A stretch of DNA of 64,000 bases, from NCBI RefSeq assembly GCF_016864555.1, contig NZ_CP044012.1:62001-126000 (forward strand), written 5' to 3'. This DNA comes from Sinorhizobium sp. BG8 (GTDB lineage Bacteria > Pseudomonadota > Alphaproteobacteria > Rhizobiales > Rhizobiaceae). How positions within the stretch are numbered: position 1 is the stretch's first letter; the number at the start of each line of letters is the position of its first letter. The notes under the pieces are model-generated. The model saw only the letters and a program-made list of their open reading frames with translations, searched no databases and had not been told where the DNA came from. Positions 27,214-36,116 of this stretch are shown one piece after another. Position numbers and translations under genes: made by a program.

Positions 27214-28248
27214 ATGCGCCGGCCGACAATTGCAGATCTTTCCAAGGAAGCTGGTGTTTCGATCTCGACGATCAATCGCATCCTGAGCGGAACCGCATCG
27301 GTGAAGGCGACCACCGTGCAACAGGTGCAGGCAGCTGCGGAGCGCATTGGATTTTACGGCGTTGGCGCGATCGAAGATCGCCTACGCAAAACCGTGCCGA
27401 AATACCGGCTTGGGTTTTTGCTGCAGCAATCCACCCGCGAGCTCTACCAGCTTTTCGGCAAGAAAATCGTCGAAGCCTGCCGCGCGCGCCGTGACGACGT
27501 CGTTGATCCTGTTGTTGATTTCGTGGATCTATTGTCGCCGGAAAATATCGCCGGCCGACTTAAGGCCTTGGGCACAAACTGTGACGCTGTCGCGGTTGTC
27601 GCCGCGGACCACCCGGTCATCGCCCAAGCCATCCGGGAACTCCACGACAAGGGCAAGCCTGTCACTGCGTACATCACTGACCAGTCCGCCCGCGAAAAGG
27701 CTGCTTATGTTGGGGTGGACAACTGGAAAGTTGGGCGAACCGCGGCATGGCTTATCGGGCACATGACGACCGGGCCAGGACGCATTGCTGTGTTCATCGG
27801 CAATCACCGCTATCAATGCCAGGACGTCTCTGACGCAAGTTTCCGCTCCTTTGTGCGCGAACACGCGCCGCATCTGACAGTCGAGGACAGCCGCCCCACG
27901 CACGAAGAACCGAACGAAGCATATCGTATGGTCAAGGAGTTGCTGGCCACGACCGACGACCTCTCCGGCATACTGATCGTGGGCGGCGGCATCTCCGGGA
28001 TCTTGCGCGCCCTGAGAGAAATTCCGGAGGAGCGCCGTAGAAACATCCGACTGATTTGCCGGGACATCGGTCCGGAGACAAGAAAAGGGCTGTCGGAGGG
28101 GCTGATCACGGCGGCCTTATGCCATCCGTTGGAACAGACGTCTGCCACGTTGGTGCAGACGATGATCGAAACAATCAATCAGGATGTGGTAGGCAGCACC
28201 ATCCATCGCACCATCGCCTTCGATATCATCACGCCGGAAAACATCTGA
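27214..28248 (+). CDS. LacI-family regulator of the inositol operon
   Basis: This is a 344-residue LacI/GalR regulator. The DNA-binding domain is at residues 1-55: TIADLSKEAGVSISTINRILSG, with the hinge region KATTVQQVQAAAERIGF. The remainder is a periplasmic-binding-like effector domain; YITDQSAREKAAYVGVDNWKVG and GRIAVFIGN are typical. AAGGAGG lies just before the ATG. It is transcribed divergently from the binding-protein gene. Known rhizobial and Bacillus inositol operons are usually controlled by RpiR- or DeoR-type IolR, so LacI control here is unusual. Confidence 0.9.
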   Translation: MRRPTIADLSKEAGVSISTINRILSGTASVKATTVQQVQAAAERIGFYGVGAIEDRLRKTVPKYRLGFLLQQSTRELYQLFGKKIVEACRARRDDVVDPVVDFVDLLSPENIAGRLKALGTNCDAVAVVAADHPVIAQAIRELHDKGKPVTAYITDQSAREKAAYVGVDNWKVGRTAAWLIGHMTTGPGRIAVFIGNHRYQCQDVSDASFRSFVREHAPHLTVEDSRPTHEEPNEAYRMVKELLATTDDLSGILIVGGGISGILRALREIPEERRRNIRLICRDIGPETRKGLSEGLITAALCHPLEQTSATLVQTMIETINQDVVGSTIHRTIAFDIITPENI

Positions 28249-28490
28249 ATGGCGATACCGCGAGATTGTTCTCCAAAACGAGCCCGACTTCACCGAACTT
28301 ACTCCGATCGCGGATTATCCGGCGATGGGGTCATAAATTCGGTCCGTCCACCCTATCCAAACTGACCGCGCCGTAAGATGCCTTCGCGAGGAGACATCCG
28401 GCACCTCTGCGAGGTGGCGCTTCCATCGGCGGCCGAGAACATTGGCTATGGGTCGCCATCAATCAGAGCTGCTCGAAGAGCTGGCGAGGC

Positions 28491-29897
28491 CTACGACAGG
28501 GCGAATATCCTGACCTTCCGCTGGATGCCATGAAGTTCCTCCATGCGGGAGACCGACGTGATGCCGCTGTTTCGCAGGTTCTCCGAGACTTGGGCATCCC
28601 CGACGATCGCCTCCGTCGTCAGGATCACATTGGGATCAGCAAGCCCTTGAACGCGGGAGGCGATATTGACCGTCTGGCCAAAGTAGTCCTGCCGGTCATT
28701 CAGGTTGACCGCGAGGCATGGTCCCTCATGGATGCCGATCTTCAGGAGAAGATCGTCGCTGCCGTGTTCGGCGTTCAATCGAAGCATTGCCTGCCGCATC
28801 TGCAGCGCGGCCGCCACTGCGCGGTCCGGGCTCGGGAAGGTCGCCATCACGGCGTCGCCGATGGTCTTGACGACCGCTCCGGCCTCCATGGCGACGATCT
28901 CGTGAAGGACCCTGAAATGCGCCCGCACCAGGTCGAAAGCCGCGAGATCTCCGACACGCTCGTAGAGAGCGGTCGAACCCCTCAGGTCCGTGAAAAGAAA
29001 AGTCAGGCTGGTGATCTTCAGGCGTTGGTCGACGTCAAGGGTATCGGTCCGGTAGATGTCGCGGAAGCTTTGGTTCGACAGCAGACGCTTGGCCGTCAGG
29101 AAAGGTCGCCGGCAGGCCAGCAGGTCGTGCAGGTCGTCTCCCGCAACGCAGACGTTCGGTACCACCCTGCGATGGGTGTGGTTCTCAAGGCTGATCCGCA
29201 GCGGGCCGGGGCGCAGGGTCAGCGTCTCGTTCAGCGCATGCGCCCGACTGATGACCATTGAGAGGTTTTGCCGTTCGTCGGTGGGCTCGCCCCTGACGTC
29301 GATGAACTGCGCCGTGTGGGTTACCGCATCGAAGATGATGACGAATTGAGCTGGTAGCTGCACCGAGATGAAAGCCTTCTCGCCCGGATCCAGCTCAATG
29401 ATCTCCAACAGGGTGCGCCCGAACTTCGCTTCGAAGTCCTCCGGCAGATCGACACCGGAACTGAAGAAAATCTGGCGGTAGTACTCAAGCGGAGGCAGAC
29501 GATCGGGGTCGTGAGCGGCAATCCTGCGGACCCTTGGACTGACGGTGAACGTTACCTCGACCATCTCGTCAAGGGTTGGCTCGTATCCGGCAGAGCAAAG
29601 CGCGCAATGATAACTCTCCTGGTCGACTGTCTTAAGGCTTGCACCGGTATCGAGGACGCCGCCGCATCCCGGGCAAAGGACGTTCCAGGTCATTTCGAAC
29701 GCGCCCAGGCGGGCCGCATGCAGAAGCGCGGCGATGGTTTTCTCTTCATCGAGATGATGTGCTTCGGCGAAGGCGAGCGCATTGATGCGGTTGAGGTCAC
29801 GATCGGAACCGCGCATGACGACGTTCTCGATGCACTCCACCGTTTGCGGGTCAGCCGCCTGTCGCAGAGTGGTAAAAAGCGCGTCCACTTCACTCAT
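28491..29897 (-). CDS. Class III adenylate/guanylate cyclase with DUF5939 and zinc-ribbon segment
   Basis: This is a 468-residue cytosolic signalling enzyme. The N-terminal two thirds belong to the DUF5939 type and hold a zinc-ribbon-like CPGC and CALC set (Cys75, Cys78, Cys98, Cys101). The C-terminal cyclase homology domain begins near residue 298: FLFTDLRGSTALYERVGD, with metal-binding Asp304, then KTIGDAVMATF with Asp348. Both metal aspartates are present, so it should be active; the lysine before TIGD favours ATP. No transmembrane segment is seen. Its neighbours do not explain its input. Confidence 0.88.
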   Translation of the reverse strand: MSEVDALFTTLRQAADPQTVECIENVVMRGSDRDLNRINALAFAEAHHLDEEKTIAALLHAARLGAFEMTWNVLCPGCGGVLDTGASLKTVDQESYHCALCSAGYEPTLDEMVEVTFTVSPRVRRIAAHDPDRLPPLEYYRQIFFSSGVDLPEDFEAKFGRTLLEIIELDPGEKAFISVQLPAQFVIIFDAVTHTAQFIDVRGEPTDERQNLSMVISRAHALNETLTLRPGPLRISLENHTHRRVVPNVCVAGDDLHDLLACRRPFLTAKRLLSNQSFRDIYRTDTLDVDQRLKITSLTFLFTDLRGSTALYERVGDLAAFDLVRAHFRVLHEIVAMEAGAVVKTIGDAVMATFPSPDRAVAAALQMRQAMLRLNAEHGSDDLLLKIGIHEGPCLAVNLNDRQDYFGQTVNIASRVQGLADPNVILTTEAIVGDAQVSENLRNSGITSVSRMEELHGIQRKVRIFALS

Positions 29898-30289
29898 TAG
29901 ACAAGCCTCGATGCGAGGAACACCACTGCCGACGACGCCAGCAGTGGACTATAACACGGCACACCCATGATAGAAATCTCGCCGCCCCGGTCTTGTTCGC
30001 TTCCAGATCCAGGTAGTGGGAATGCGTAGCCGCCGCGCTAAGGACGTCGCGGATCGGCATGGCTAGACTGACCTTGCCCCCAGATCTCATCGAGTTTTGA
30101 GTTCGCTCTAGCGGTTTTGTGTTGCTGCATTTGCGGTGATAGCGACGGGTTGATGATCCGAGGGAAGTTGGCAGGCGTTAGCCAGGCGACGCCAGTTTGC
30201 AGGCAGTGATCGTTATAGTCGCAGCGTCAGTTCGAAAGCGCTGAGCGGGAATGGGTCAGTGACGAAAGGGGATATCATATTTCGTCGAA
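29898..30289. other. Intergenic region with transposase remnant
   Basis: This 392-bp gap lies between the cyclase and LuxR genes. Its right part (30063-30220) encodes a decayed transposase end, annotated separately. The rest shows nothing else I can name. Confidence 0.5.
30063..30220 (-). pseudogene. IS3-type transposase C-terminal remnant
   Basis: The minus strand reads DYNDHCLQTGVAWLTPANF (30220-30164). It aligns in exact spacing with the C-terminal signature of IS3-family OrfB, DYNxxRPHSSLGxLTPAxF. The RPH to CLQ change is explained by single-base changes, as expected for decay. The frame continues to about 30063 (HKTARANSKLDEIWGQ) and is closed upstream by a stop near 30226, so no intact protein is encoded. 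Confidence 0.5.
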
Positions 30290-31408
30290 CTATTTCCTTC
30301 TCCACGGAACCGTGTGCTCTCCCAAAGAGGCCAACAAGGCCACCAGGGCGGCCTGTCGGTGAGTATCGGTCTTCTGGAAAATGGACTTGACCCTGCTACG
30401 GACAGTTTCCTTGGTGACACCAAGCGTTTCCGCGGCATTTTCGAGAGGCTCGCCGATTGCCAAAAGCGCCGCGAGACGCGCTTCCGCTGGTGTGAGCCTG
30501 AAGGCGAGACTGAACACCCGCCAGTCGGACTTGGCGGGCGGTACGATCTCATTGAGAAGCAGCAATGCTCGCGCGCAGAGAAAGGGGGACTTTGCCACGC
30601 CATCGACGGGCAGCATCCTGATCACGATTGGAGCGGCGTTCTCCCACCGCACAACAATTGGAGGTGCACACAAGGTCTTGCCCTCGCGAAGTCCTCGCAG
30701 TCGGTCGGTGACTTTGCCGTATGCCGCCTCGGCAAGGCGATCGCGGAACATCAGACGCCCACCAGCAATATGAATGGAAGTGCCCAATAGTCGCTGCGCT
30801 GCAGCGTTGGCATGGATGAACCTGCCTGTCGCGTCGATTGCCACGACGGCTTTTCCGATTTGATCGAACGAGTTGGCAACAGTCGACAACGAGACGCGGC
30901 CTGCAAGATGGGCAAGACTGCCAACTTCGTGCAATCGCATGGAGAACTGCTCGAGGATGGTCCTTTCTGTCTCTTCGAATTTCCCTTGGCGTAGTGATCG
31001 ATGCATCGTCAGGGACCAGAAGTCTGGGCCGCCGCGCATCCCGATGCCAGCCCACCACTTTCCGTCAAAACGGGGTAGGAATTCGTCAAAAAATGGTGCG
31101 CCTTGGCCGACGGCGTTGGTCAGATCGCGATCCAAGGCAACCTGGCCCTGCATGTTCAGAACCCTCGCGCGCCGATGACTGTCAGCATCTCGCTCGGGCC
31201 AACCCTCGCGGACATACGTCTCCAGGCAATCCTTGAGGTGTGCGGTCGCCAGCGCTCCTTCGGACCCGGTCTGCGGAATCAGGGCAGCTCCCATGGCGCC
31301 GGCAGCCGTCGCCACGTCCTCCAGAAGTTCCGTCCAACGCGACGGATCCGCAACAATGTCTGACAAGTGCATGGACGCCTGTTGCAATCGCTTTATGTCG
31401 ATCGACAT
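30290..31408 (-). CDS. LuxR-type regulator with PAS-like sensor region
   Basis: This is a 372-residue transcription regulator. The C-terminal helix-turn-helix (about residues 305-360) reads FRLTPAEARLAALLAIGEPLENAAETLGVTKETVRSRVKSIFQKT, a LuxR/GerE domain. A PAS-like segment around residues 185-240 (VVAIDATGRFIHANAAAQRLLG) precedes it. An autoinducer-binding domain is not recognised. The N-terminal helical part is of unknown function. An AT-rich region precedes the start. Partner genes cannot be deduced: it stands alone on the minus strand. Confidence 0.82.
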   Translation of the reverse strand: MSIDIKRLQQASMHLSDIVADPSRWTELLEDVATAAGAMGAALIPQTGSEGALATAHLKDCLETYVREGWPERDADSHRRARVLNMQGQVALDRDLTNAVGQGAPFFDEFLPRFDGKWWAGIGMRGGPDFWSLTMHRSLRQGKFEETERTILEQFSMRLHEVGSLAHLAGRVSLSTVANSFDQIGKAVVAIDATGRFIHANAAAQRLLGTSIHIAGGRLMFRDRLAEAAYGKVTDRLRGLREGKTLCAPPIVVRWENAAPIVIRMLPVDGVAKSPFLCARALLLLNEIVPPAKSDWRVFSLAFRLTPAEARLAALLAIGEPLENAAETLGVTKETVRSRVKSIFQKTDTHRQAALVALLASLGEHTVPWRRK

Positions 31409-31831
31409 CCCGCCCCCTACGTGATTGGTAAATACAATCAGCGCGCAGAATATAATAAAATATATTTCGAATTACCACAGGATAACTTGGTGCTTCCTCA
31501 GCAACAACTTCCAAATCCCGCACTATTTTGTTCATTTGATTTAAAACAGGAACTTAGGTATGCGCCCTAGGCCATGTATATCCATCGGCCTCACACCTTC
31601 TACGACGGCGTTGCCACGCAACGACGTTAGGGGGCAGCCAACCGTTGGGCTTCAGGCAAGGCCTCGTCTCTCTGGTATCCCGCGCCGTTCAATTCAGACA
31701 CGCGGCAGGTCCCATCAATCTGCATCATCTGCCAATCAACCCCCAAAAGGGGGTCGAAAGCTCTCTTGACGAATGCTCCAGTCTTTCTCGCGGGGGGATC
31801 GGCCCTCCAACGTCACCGGAAAGAGGGATTG
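31409..31831. other. Intergenic region, divergent promoters
   Basis: This 423-bp gap separates the divergent LuxR-type and DUF1194 genes. The first 130 bp are AT-rich and probably hold the LuxR-gene promoter. I see no further gene. Confidence 0.45.
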
Positions 31832-32689
31832 ATGGGTACAAACTCCTCCTTGAAACTGGTGGGTGCGGTTGCAGCCGCTTTAACCCTCGGGCTTCAGGCA
31901 CGCGCCTCTGACATCGATCGTGCGCCTCACTTTGACGTAGATGTCGCCATTGTATTCGCTGTTGATTTCTCGTCCTCGATCGATCCTGACACGGCCGACC
32001 TGCAGAGGAACGGCCATGTTGCCGCACTGACTTCCCCCGAGATCATCAACTCCATTTCGGGCAATCATCTGGGTTGCATTGCTGTGACTTACTTTGAATG
32101 GGCGAGCCCGGCACATATAAAGGTCGTCCTGCCGTGGGTGAAGATTTGCGGGCCTGCAGATGCCGAATCGGCTGCTCAGGTAATCAGCAAGAAGGGCGAT
32201 ACCGGCTTCAGCCGCCGGGGCAGAGGCGGAACATCCATTTCCTCAGCCATCGGAGTTGGAAGTCTGCTTCTCGACCAGTTTCCAGGAAGTGCGGAACGAA
32301 AGGTCATCGACATCTCTGCCAATGGAGAAAACAATGACGGCTATCCTGTTCAGCAAGCCAGGAATATGGCGGTCGAAAAGGGATACACGATCAACGCAAT
32401 AGCCATCCCGAGCAAGGAAGATGAGGACCCTGGCCGTCCACTGGCTTCATACTTTGCCGACAACGTCATAGGCGGCTTTCAAGCCTTCGTGATGGAGCCG
32501 AGGGCCGCAAGTGACTACACCACGGCTTTGCGCCGGAAACTGGCAAGAGAGATAGCGCTGAACAGTGATCCGTATTCGTCGAAAACCGGGGATCGCATTG
32601 AGTGGCGACGTGTTACGGCCATCGCCCCCAAGCAGTGGACGAGATCGCAGCTTGCTGAGAATTTCATCCAGTCTTTCCGCATTGAGTAG
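31832..32689 (+). CDS. DUF1194 secreted VWA-like protein
   Basis: This is a 285-residue exported protein. A signal peptide (about residues 1-25, GAVAAALTLGLQARA) is followed by VDVAIVFAVDFSSSIDPDTADLQRNGH. Here DFSSSID matches the metal-adhesion DxSxS motif of von Willebrand A domains, as in DUF1194. DISANGENNDG (about residue 168) is the usual partner motif. The start at 31832 (MGTNSSLK) has GAGGGAT upstream; an in-frame ATG at 31766 lacks one. Function of the family is unknown; an adhesive or metal-binding periplasmic role is likely. Confidence 0.82.
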   Translation: MGTNSSLKLVGAVAAALTLGLQARASDIDRAPHFDVDVAIVFAVDFSSSIDPDTADLQRNGHVAALTSPEIINSISGNHLGCIAVTYFEWASPAHIKVVLPWVKICGPADAESAAQVISKKGDTGFSRRGRGGTSISSAIGVGSLLLDQFPGSAERKVIDISANGENNDGYPVQQARNMAVEKGYTINAIAIPSKEDEDPGRPLASYFADNVIGGFQAFVMEPRAASDYTTALRRKLAREIALNSDPYSSKTGDRIEWRRVTAIAPKQWTRSQLAENFIQSFRIE

Positions 32690-32895
32690 CACGAGGTCGG
32701 AATTCCTGCCGCCATAGGCACTGCCCGGCGGGATATGAAGGCAACGGGACCTACGCGCTCGCAGCGGAGTTCGGCGACGACGGACAACCGGTTCGGGGGC
32801 TGCATACGATCAACCTTGAGGAAGCGGGGACAATCCAGGTTGAACAGGAGCGTATTGGCGCGGGGTTCACGAGCGAAGAGGTAGTCATCGAAAGG

Positions 32896-32918
32896 AGCGC
32901 CGGCGTGAAGCCGGCGCT
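32896..32918 (-). terminator. Hairpin downstream of the aztD gene
   Basis: AGCGCCGGC and GCCGGCGCT form a perfect 9-bp stem with a 5-nt loop, 11 bp past the aztD stop on the minus strand. The run that follows (CCTTTCGATGA) is not U-rich, so it may be an imperfect terminator or a processing hairpin. Confidence 0.5.
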
Positions 32919-32928
32919 GCGATTTCGT

Positions 32929-34161
32929 CTAGTGGGTCGCACCCGATCCGCCGGCTGCAACGACTGCGAATGGCTGGCCCTCGACGGCAATGGTGCGCGT
33001 CTCCTTCAACGACACTGGATCAACAATTCGAACCAGGCTGTGACGGGGATCGGTGATGGCGATGCGGTCGCCGGCGACCGCCAGTCGCGGCCGCGGATCG
33101 CGCCAGTGGCCGTCCTTGCTGTAGGGCTCGGTTACAGTCTCGCTTTTGGCGATCTCGCCGTTTATCACGTCCAGCAGATGGAGCTTGCCGTCCTCCGTCA
33201 GGATATAGGCGTTGCGCGGTTGGGCGGGATCGAGCGCGAAATCGACCCGCCGCGTCGGAAGGTCGACGAGCCGATAGGGTTCGTCCCTGCTGTCGGGGTC
33301 GATGAGGACGACCTTGTCCTCACCGTAGTTGCCAAGGAAGAACTGCATGGCGGTGCCGCCGAGCAGGGTCGACACCTTCCCCTCCGGCAAGGACGCAGGA
33401 TAGGCCAGCATCTCGACCTTTGGTCCGTCGACACCGCCGGGACGGGCGACGAGGACGCCTTCGGCGCAGCCGAAGGCCACCAGCCGGGCGGAACTCGCCT
33501 CTCCATGCAGTCCGGTGCAGGTCGCGACGTCTCCCACCTGCTTGCCCTCCTGGTCAAGTACCCGCAGTCCGAGCCGCGGCGGTAGTTCGCCCTCCTTCAC
33601 CTCGGCCTCCATGTTCGGCACGGAAACAAGCAGGTAGTTGCCCATCGGCACGGCGACGCCATGATGCGGTGCGATCGTGTCGAAGGGTTTGGGTTCTACC
33701 TTGTCTTCCAGCAGCGCGCGTTCCCCAAGGAGATCGAACTTTCCGCCGCGATCATAGAAAACGGCGAGTGCGTCGCCATGGGTCACGACGTGACCGGGCT
33801 TTTCGCCGGTAATTGTCGTCGCGAGGAGCTTCGGTTCCTTGATCTCGATATCTCGATGCTCGCCATGATCGGATAGCGCGATGCCGGTGTCGATCGCATG
33901 GACTGTGTTCTGGTCGCCCTGAACGGCGAAGACCGTGCGTCCGGTATCGCTGAGCGACAGGGCCGCATAGCCCTTGATATCGAAGCGCGCGATTTCCTTG
34001 TCAGTGCCGAGATCGATGGCGCGGACGATCGGCAGCGTGTGATCGGCAACGAACAGCCGCCACGTGTCACCCTGCTCTTCTTCGGCATGAAGCGCCAATG
34101 GCGCGGCCAATGTGACAAAAACTGTGGTGGCCAGAAGTACAGGTTTGCGGGAACGGAACAT
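32929..34161 (-). CDS. aztD: Periplasmic zinc metallochaperone AztD
   Basis: This is a 410-residue beta-propeller protein that hands zinc to the binding protein of a zinc ABC importer (AztC) in the periplasm. The start at 34161 (MFRSRKPVLLATTVFVTLA) has GGAG upstream and gives a clear signal peptide cleaved near LHA. WRLFVADHTLPIVRAIDLGTDKEIARF, HHGVAVPMGNYLLVSVPN and ITDPRHSLVRIVDP match the AztD propeller repeats and the zinc-ligand His region. It is second in a zinc-responsive pair behind the COG0523 GTPase. AztABC genes are not in the window, so the importer must be elsewhere. Confidence 0.85.
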   Translation of the reverse strand: MFRSRKPVLLATTVFVTLAAPLALHAEEEQGDTWRLFVADHTLPIVRAIDLGTDKEIARFDIKGYAALSLSDTGRTVFAVQGDQNTVHAIDTGIALSDHGEHRDIEIKEPKLLATTITGEKPGHVVTHGDALAVFYDRGGKFDLLGERALLEDKVEPKPFDTIAPHHGVAVPMGNYLLVSVPNMEAEVKEGELPPRLGLRVLDQEGKQVGDVATCTGLHGEASSARLVAFGCAEGVLVARPGGVDGPKVEMLAYPASLPEGKVSTLLGGTAMQFFLGNYGEDKVVLIDPDSRDEPYRLVDLPTRRVDFALDPAQPRNAYILTEDGKLHLLDVINGEIAKSETVTEPYSKDGHWRDPRPRLAVAGDRIAITDPRHSLVRIVDPVSLKETRTIAVEGQPFAVVAAGGSGATH

Positions 34162-34245
34162 GGATATCTCCTGTCTGCGGAATGCTAGTGTTGATGAGGC
34201 CTGGAGCGCCGGAGGATGTGGCAATCTCCGTTGCCCCGTTTGGTG

Positions 34246-35451
34246 TCACGAGGCCCGGCGTTCCCAGCTTGCGAAGGGATCGGGAAGGTCTTTCCAGAGG
34301 CCGGGATCGAAATCCGTTTCGCTGACCAGACAGTCGTCCAATTCGGCGCGGATCGCTGCCTCGTCCATCGGCTCCGCGCCGATGAAGACGATCTCCTGTC
34401 GCCGGTCGCCCCAGGTCGGATCGAGATAGGGCTCCATCATCTGCAGAAAACCGGGATCGCGTGGCCATTGCGCCTTCGGCACGGCCGACCACCAGACGCC
34501 CATCCTGCCTGTGCGCACGAGCGCACCGGCCTGGCTGATTTCACCGACATGATGCGGCCGCGTCGCCAGCCAGAAGAAGCCCTTTGCCCGTACGACTCCC
34601 GGCCATGACCGATCGATGAAGCGCTGGAAGCGCGCGGGGTCGAAGGGACGACGAGCGCGGTAGACGAAGGAGCGAATACCGTATTCCTCGGTTTCGGGAA
34701 CATGGTCCTTGAAGCCGTGCAACTCCTTGAACCACAGCGGATGCTGCTCGGCCTTCGCCAGATCGAAGCGACCGGTGCCGAGAACCTCCTTCAGGTCGAC
34801 TTGGCCGAAATCGGTTTCGATCAGTTTTGCGTCGGGATTGAGGGAGACGATGATCTTGCGGGCTGCATCGCGCTGTTCCGGCGTCGCGGTGTCGATCTTG
34901 TTGAGCACCACGACGTCGGCGAATTCGATCTGTTCGACCAGAAGATCGACGACTGTCCTGTTGTCGCCGTCGCCGGCCGTGTCGCCGCGGTCGGCGAGGA
35001 AATCTTCGGAGCCGTAGTCGGCAAGTAGATTGGCGGCATCGACCACCGTTACCATCGTGTCGAGCCGCGCCACGTCGGACAGGCTGACGCCGTTTTCGTC
35101 ACGGAAATCGAAGGTCGTCGCCACCGGCAGCGGCTCGGCGATCCCGGTCGATTCGATCAGCAGGTAGTCGAACCGGCCCTGCTCGGCGAGTTCACGCACC
35201 TCCTTCAGCAGGTCGTCACGCAGCGTGCAGCAGATGCAGCCATTGGTCATTTCGATCAGCTGCTCTTCGGTCCGCGACAGGTTCGCACCGCCATCGCGCA
35301 CCAGCGCGGCGTCGATGTTCACCTCGCTCATGTCGTTGACGATGAGCGCGACGCGCAGTCCCTGGCGATTCGAGAGGACGTGATTGAGCAGCGTTGTTTT
35401 TCCGGCTCCGAGAAAACCGGAGAGGACGGTGACGGGCAGTTTGTTGATCAT
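34246..35451 (-). CDS. COG0523 zinc GTPase (ZigA/CobW-like metallochaperone)
   Basis: This is a 401-residue G3E-family GTPase that inserts or mobilises zinc under starvation. Walker [10 protein letters not shown] lies at residues 12-20, the metal motif GCICC is at 71-75 (Cys72, Cys74, Cys75), and NKID gives guanine specificity. The C-terminal CobW_C domain follows (about residues 280-390). The Zur-box-like palindrome 21 bp upstream of the start makes zinc control very likely. AztD follows 84 bp downstream in the same orientation. Confidence 0.93.
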   Translation of the reverse strand: MINKLPVTVLSGFLGAGKTTLLNHVLSNRQGLRVALIVNDMSEVNIDAALVRDGGANLSRTEEQLIEMTNGCICCTLRDDLLKEVRELAEQGRFDYLLIESTGIAEPLPVATTFDFRDENGVSLSDVARLDTMVTVVDAANLLADYGSEDFLADRGDTAGDGDNRTVVDLLVEQIEFADVVVLNKIDTATPEQRDAARKIIVSLNPDAKLIETDFGQVDLKEVLGTGRFDLAKAEQHPLWFKELHGFKDHVPETEEYGIRSFVYRARRPFDPARFQRFIDRSWPGVVRAKGFFWLATRPHHVGEISQAGALVRTGRMGVWWSAVPKAQWPRDPGFLQMMEPYLDPTWGDRRQEIVFIGAEPMDEAAIRAELDDCLVSETDFDPGLWKDLPDPFASWERRAS

Positions 35452-35471
35452 GAGAACGTCCGCTTGATTTG

Positions 35472-35489
35472 GTAATGTTATACCGTTAC
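35472..35489 (-). promoter_or_regulatory. Zur-box-like palindrome
   Basis: GTAATGTTATACCGTTAC is an 18-bp interrupted inverted repeat: GTAA and TTAC arms, 14 of 18 positions symmetric. It lies 21 bp before the GTPase start. This matches the shape of proteobacterial Zur boxes (GTAATGTTATAACATTAC), so zinc-bound Zur should repress the operon. Confidence 0.7.
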
Positions 35490-36116
35490 AATAGAGCGGA
35501 AAAATTCGGGCCGGTCAAGGCGACGGATTCGGGAATTTTCGGCGATTGGGAAAACTGAGGACAGGGAATGATAGTCGATGAAGCACTACCGCCGTGACAC
35601 CACACCTTGTGCTCGAGCGTCTTCCGATGCGAGTCGGAAGCCGAGACAGGCATTCGGTGGACGTCGTCCATTACGGGCAAAGCAATGCCGAGACCTCCCC
35701 CGCGATGCAGCGGCCGGCATTCGTTTGATCGGCGCATGTGAGACCGGGAGGTCCTGGGAGGGGACGAATGCGACGACCCACGGCCAGGAGACCTGCCTCA
35801 CTGCGCGGGCAATCATCTTGGGCGCAAAGCGATGGTTCTTGAAGATGGCGGTGGGCTCACTCATTTTTTCCCCACTACTCGCAAACCGCTACGCCACAGA
35901 CACGAGACATCGTCCAATCAGAGGTCGCCTGGAGGCAATCATCGCCCAGCGAGTGGCCATGGCCGTCTTTAAAAGCCTTAAATGTATTCTTGTCGATCAA
36001 AGTGAGGCTCGATGGTCCCTCGCCGCGCACCCCATCGATTTCTACCATCAGGCATTGATCGAATGTTCGCCGTTTGAGAAGTCATGTCGGGACGTTGTTA
36101 CTTGCGTATCATCGGC
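35490..36116. other. Intergenic region with IS6-type remnant
   Basis: This 627-bp gap lies between the zinc operon and glpK. It has a short transposase remnant near 35793-35864 and otherwise no recognisable gene. A plus-strand open frame that extends from here into glpK is antisense to glpK and was not accepted. Confidence 0.5.
35793..35864 (-). pseudogene. IS6-family transposase N-terminal fragment
   Basis: The minus strand reads MSEPTAIFKNHRFAPKMIAR then AVRQ. HRFxPxxIAxAV is the conserved N-terminal helix of IS6-family transposases (HRFPPEIIAHAVWLYFRF). The similarity stops after about 24 codons. It is a second remnant of the family represented at 12233. Confidence 0.5.
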
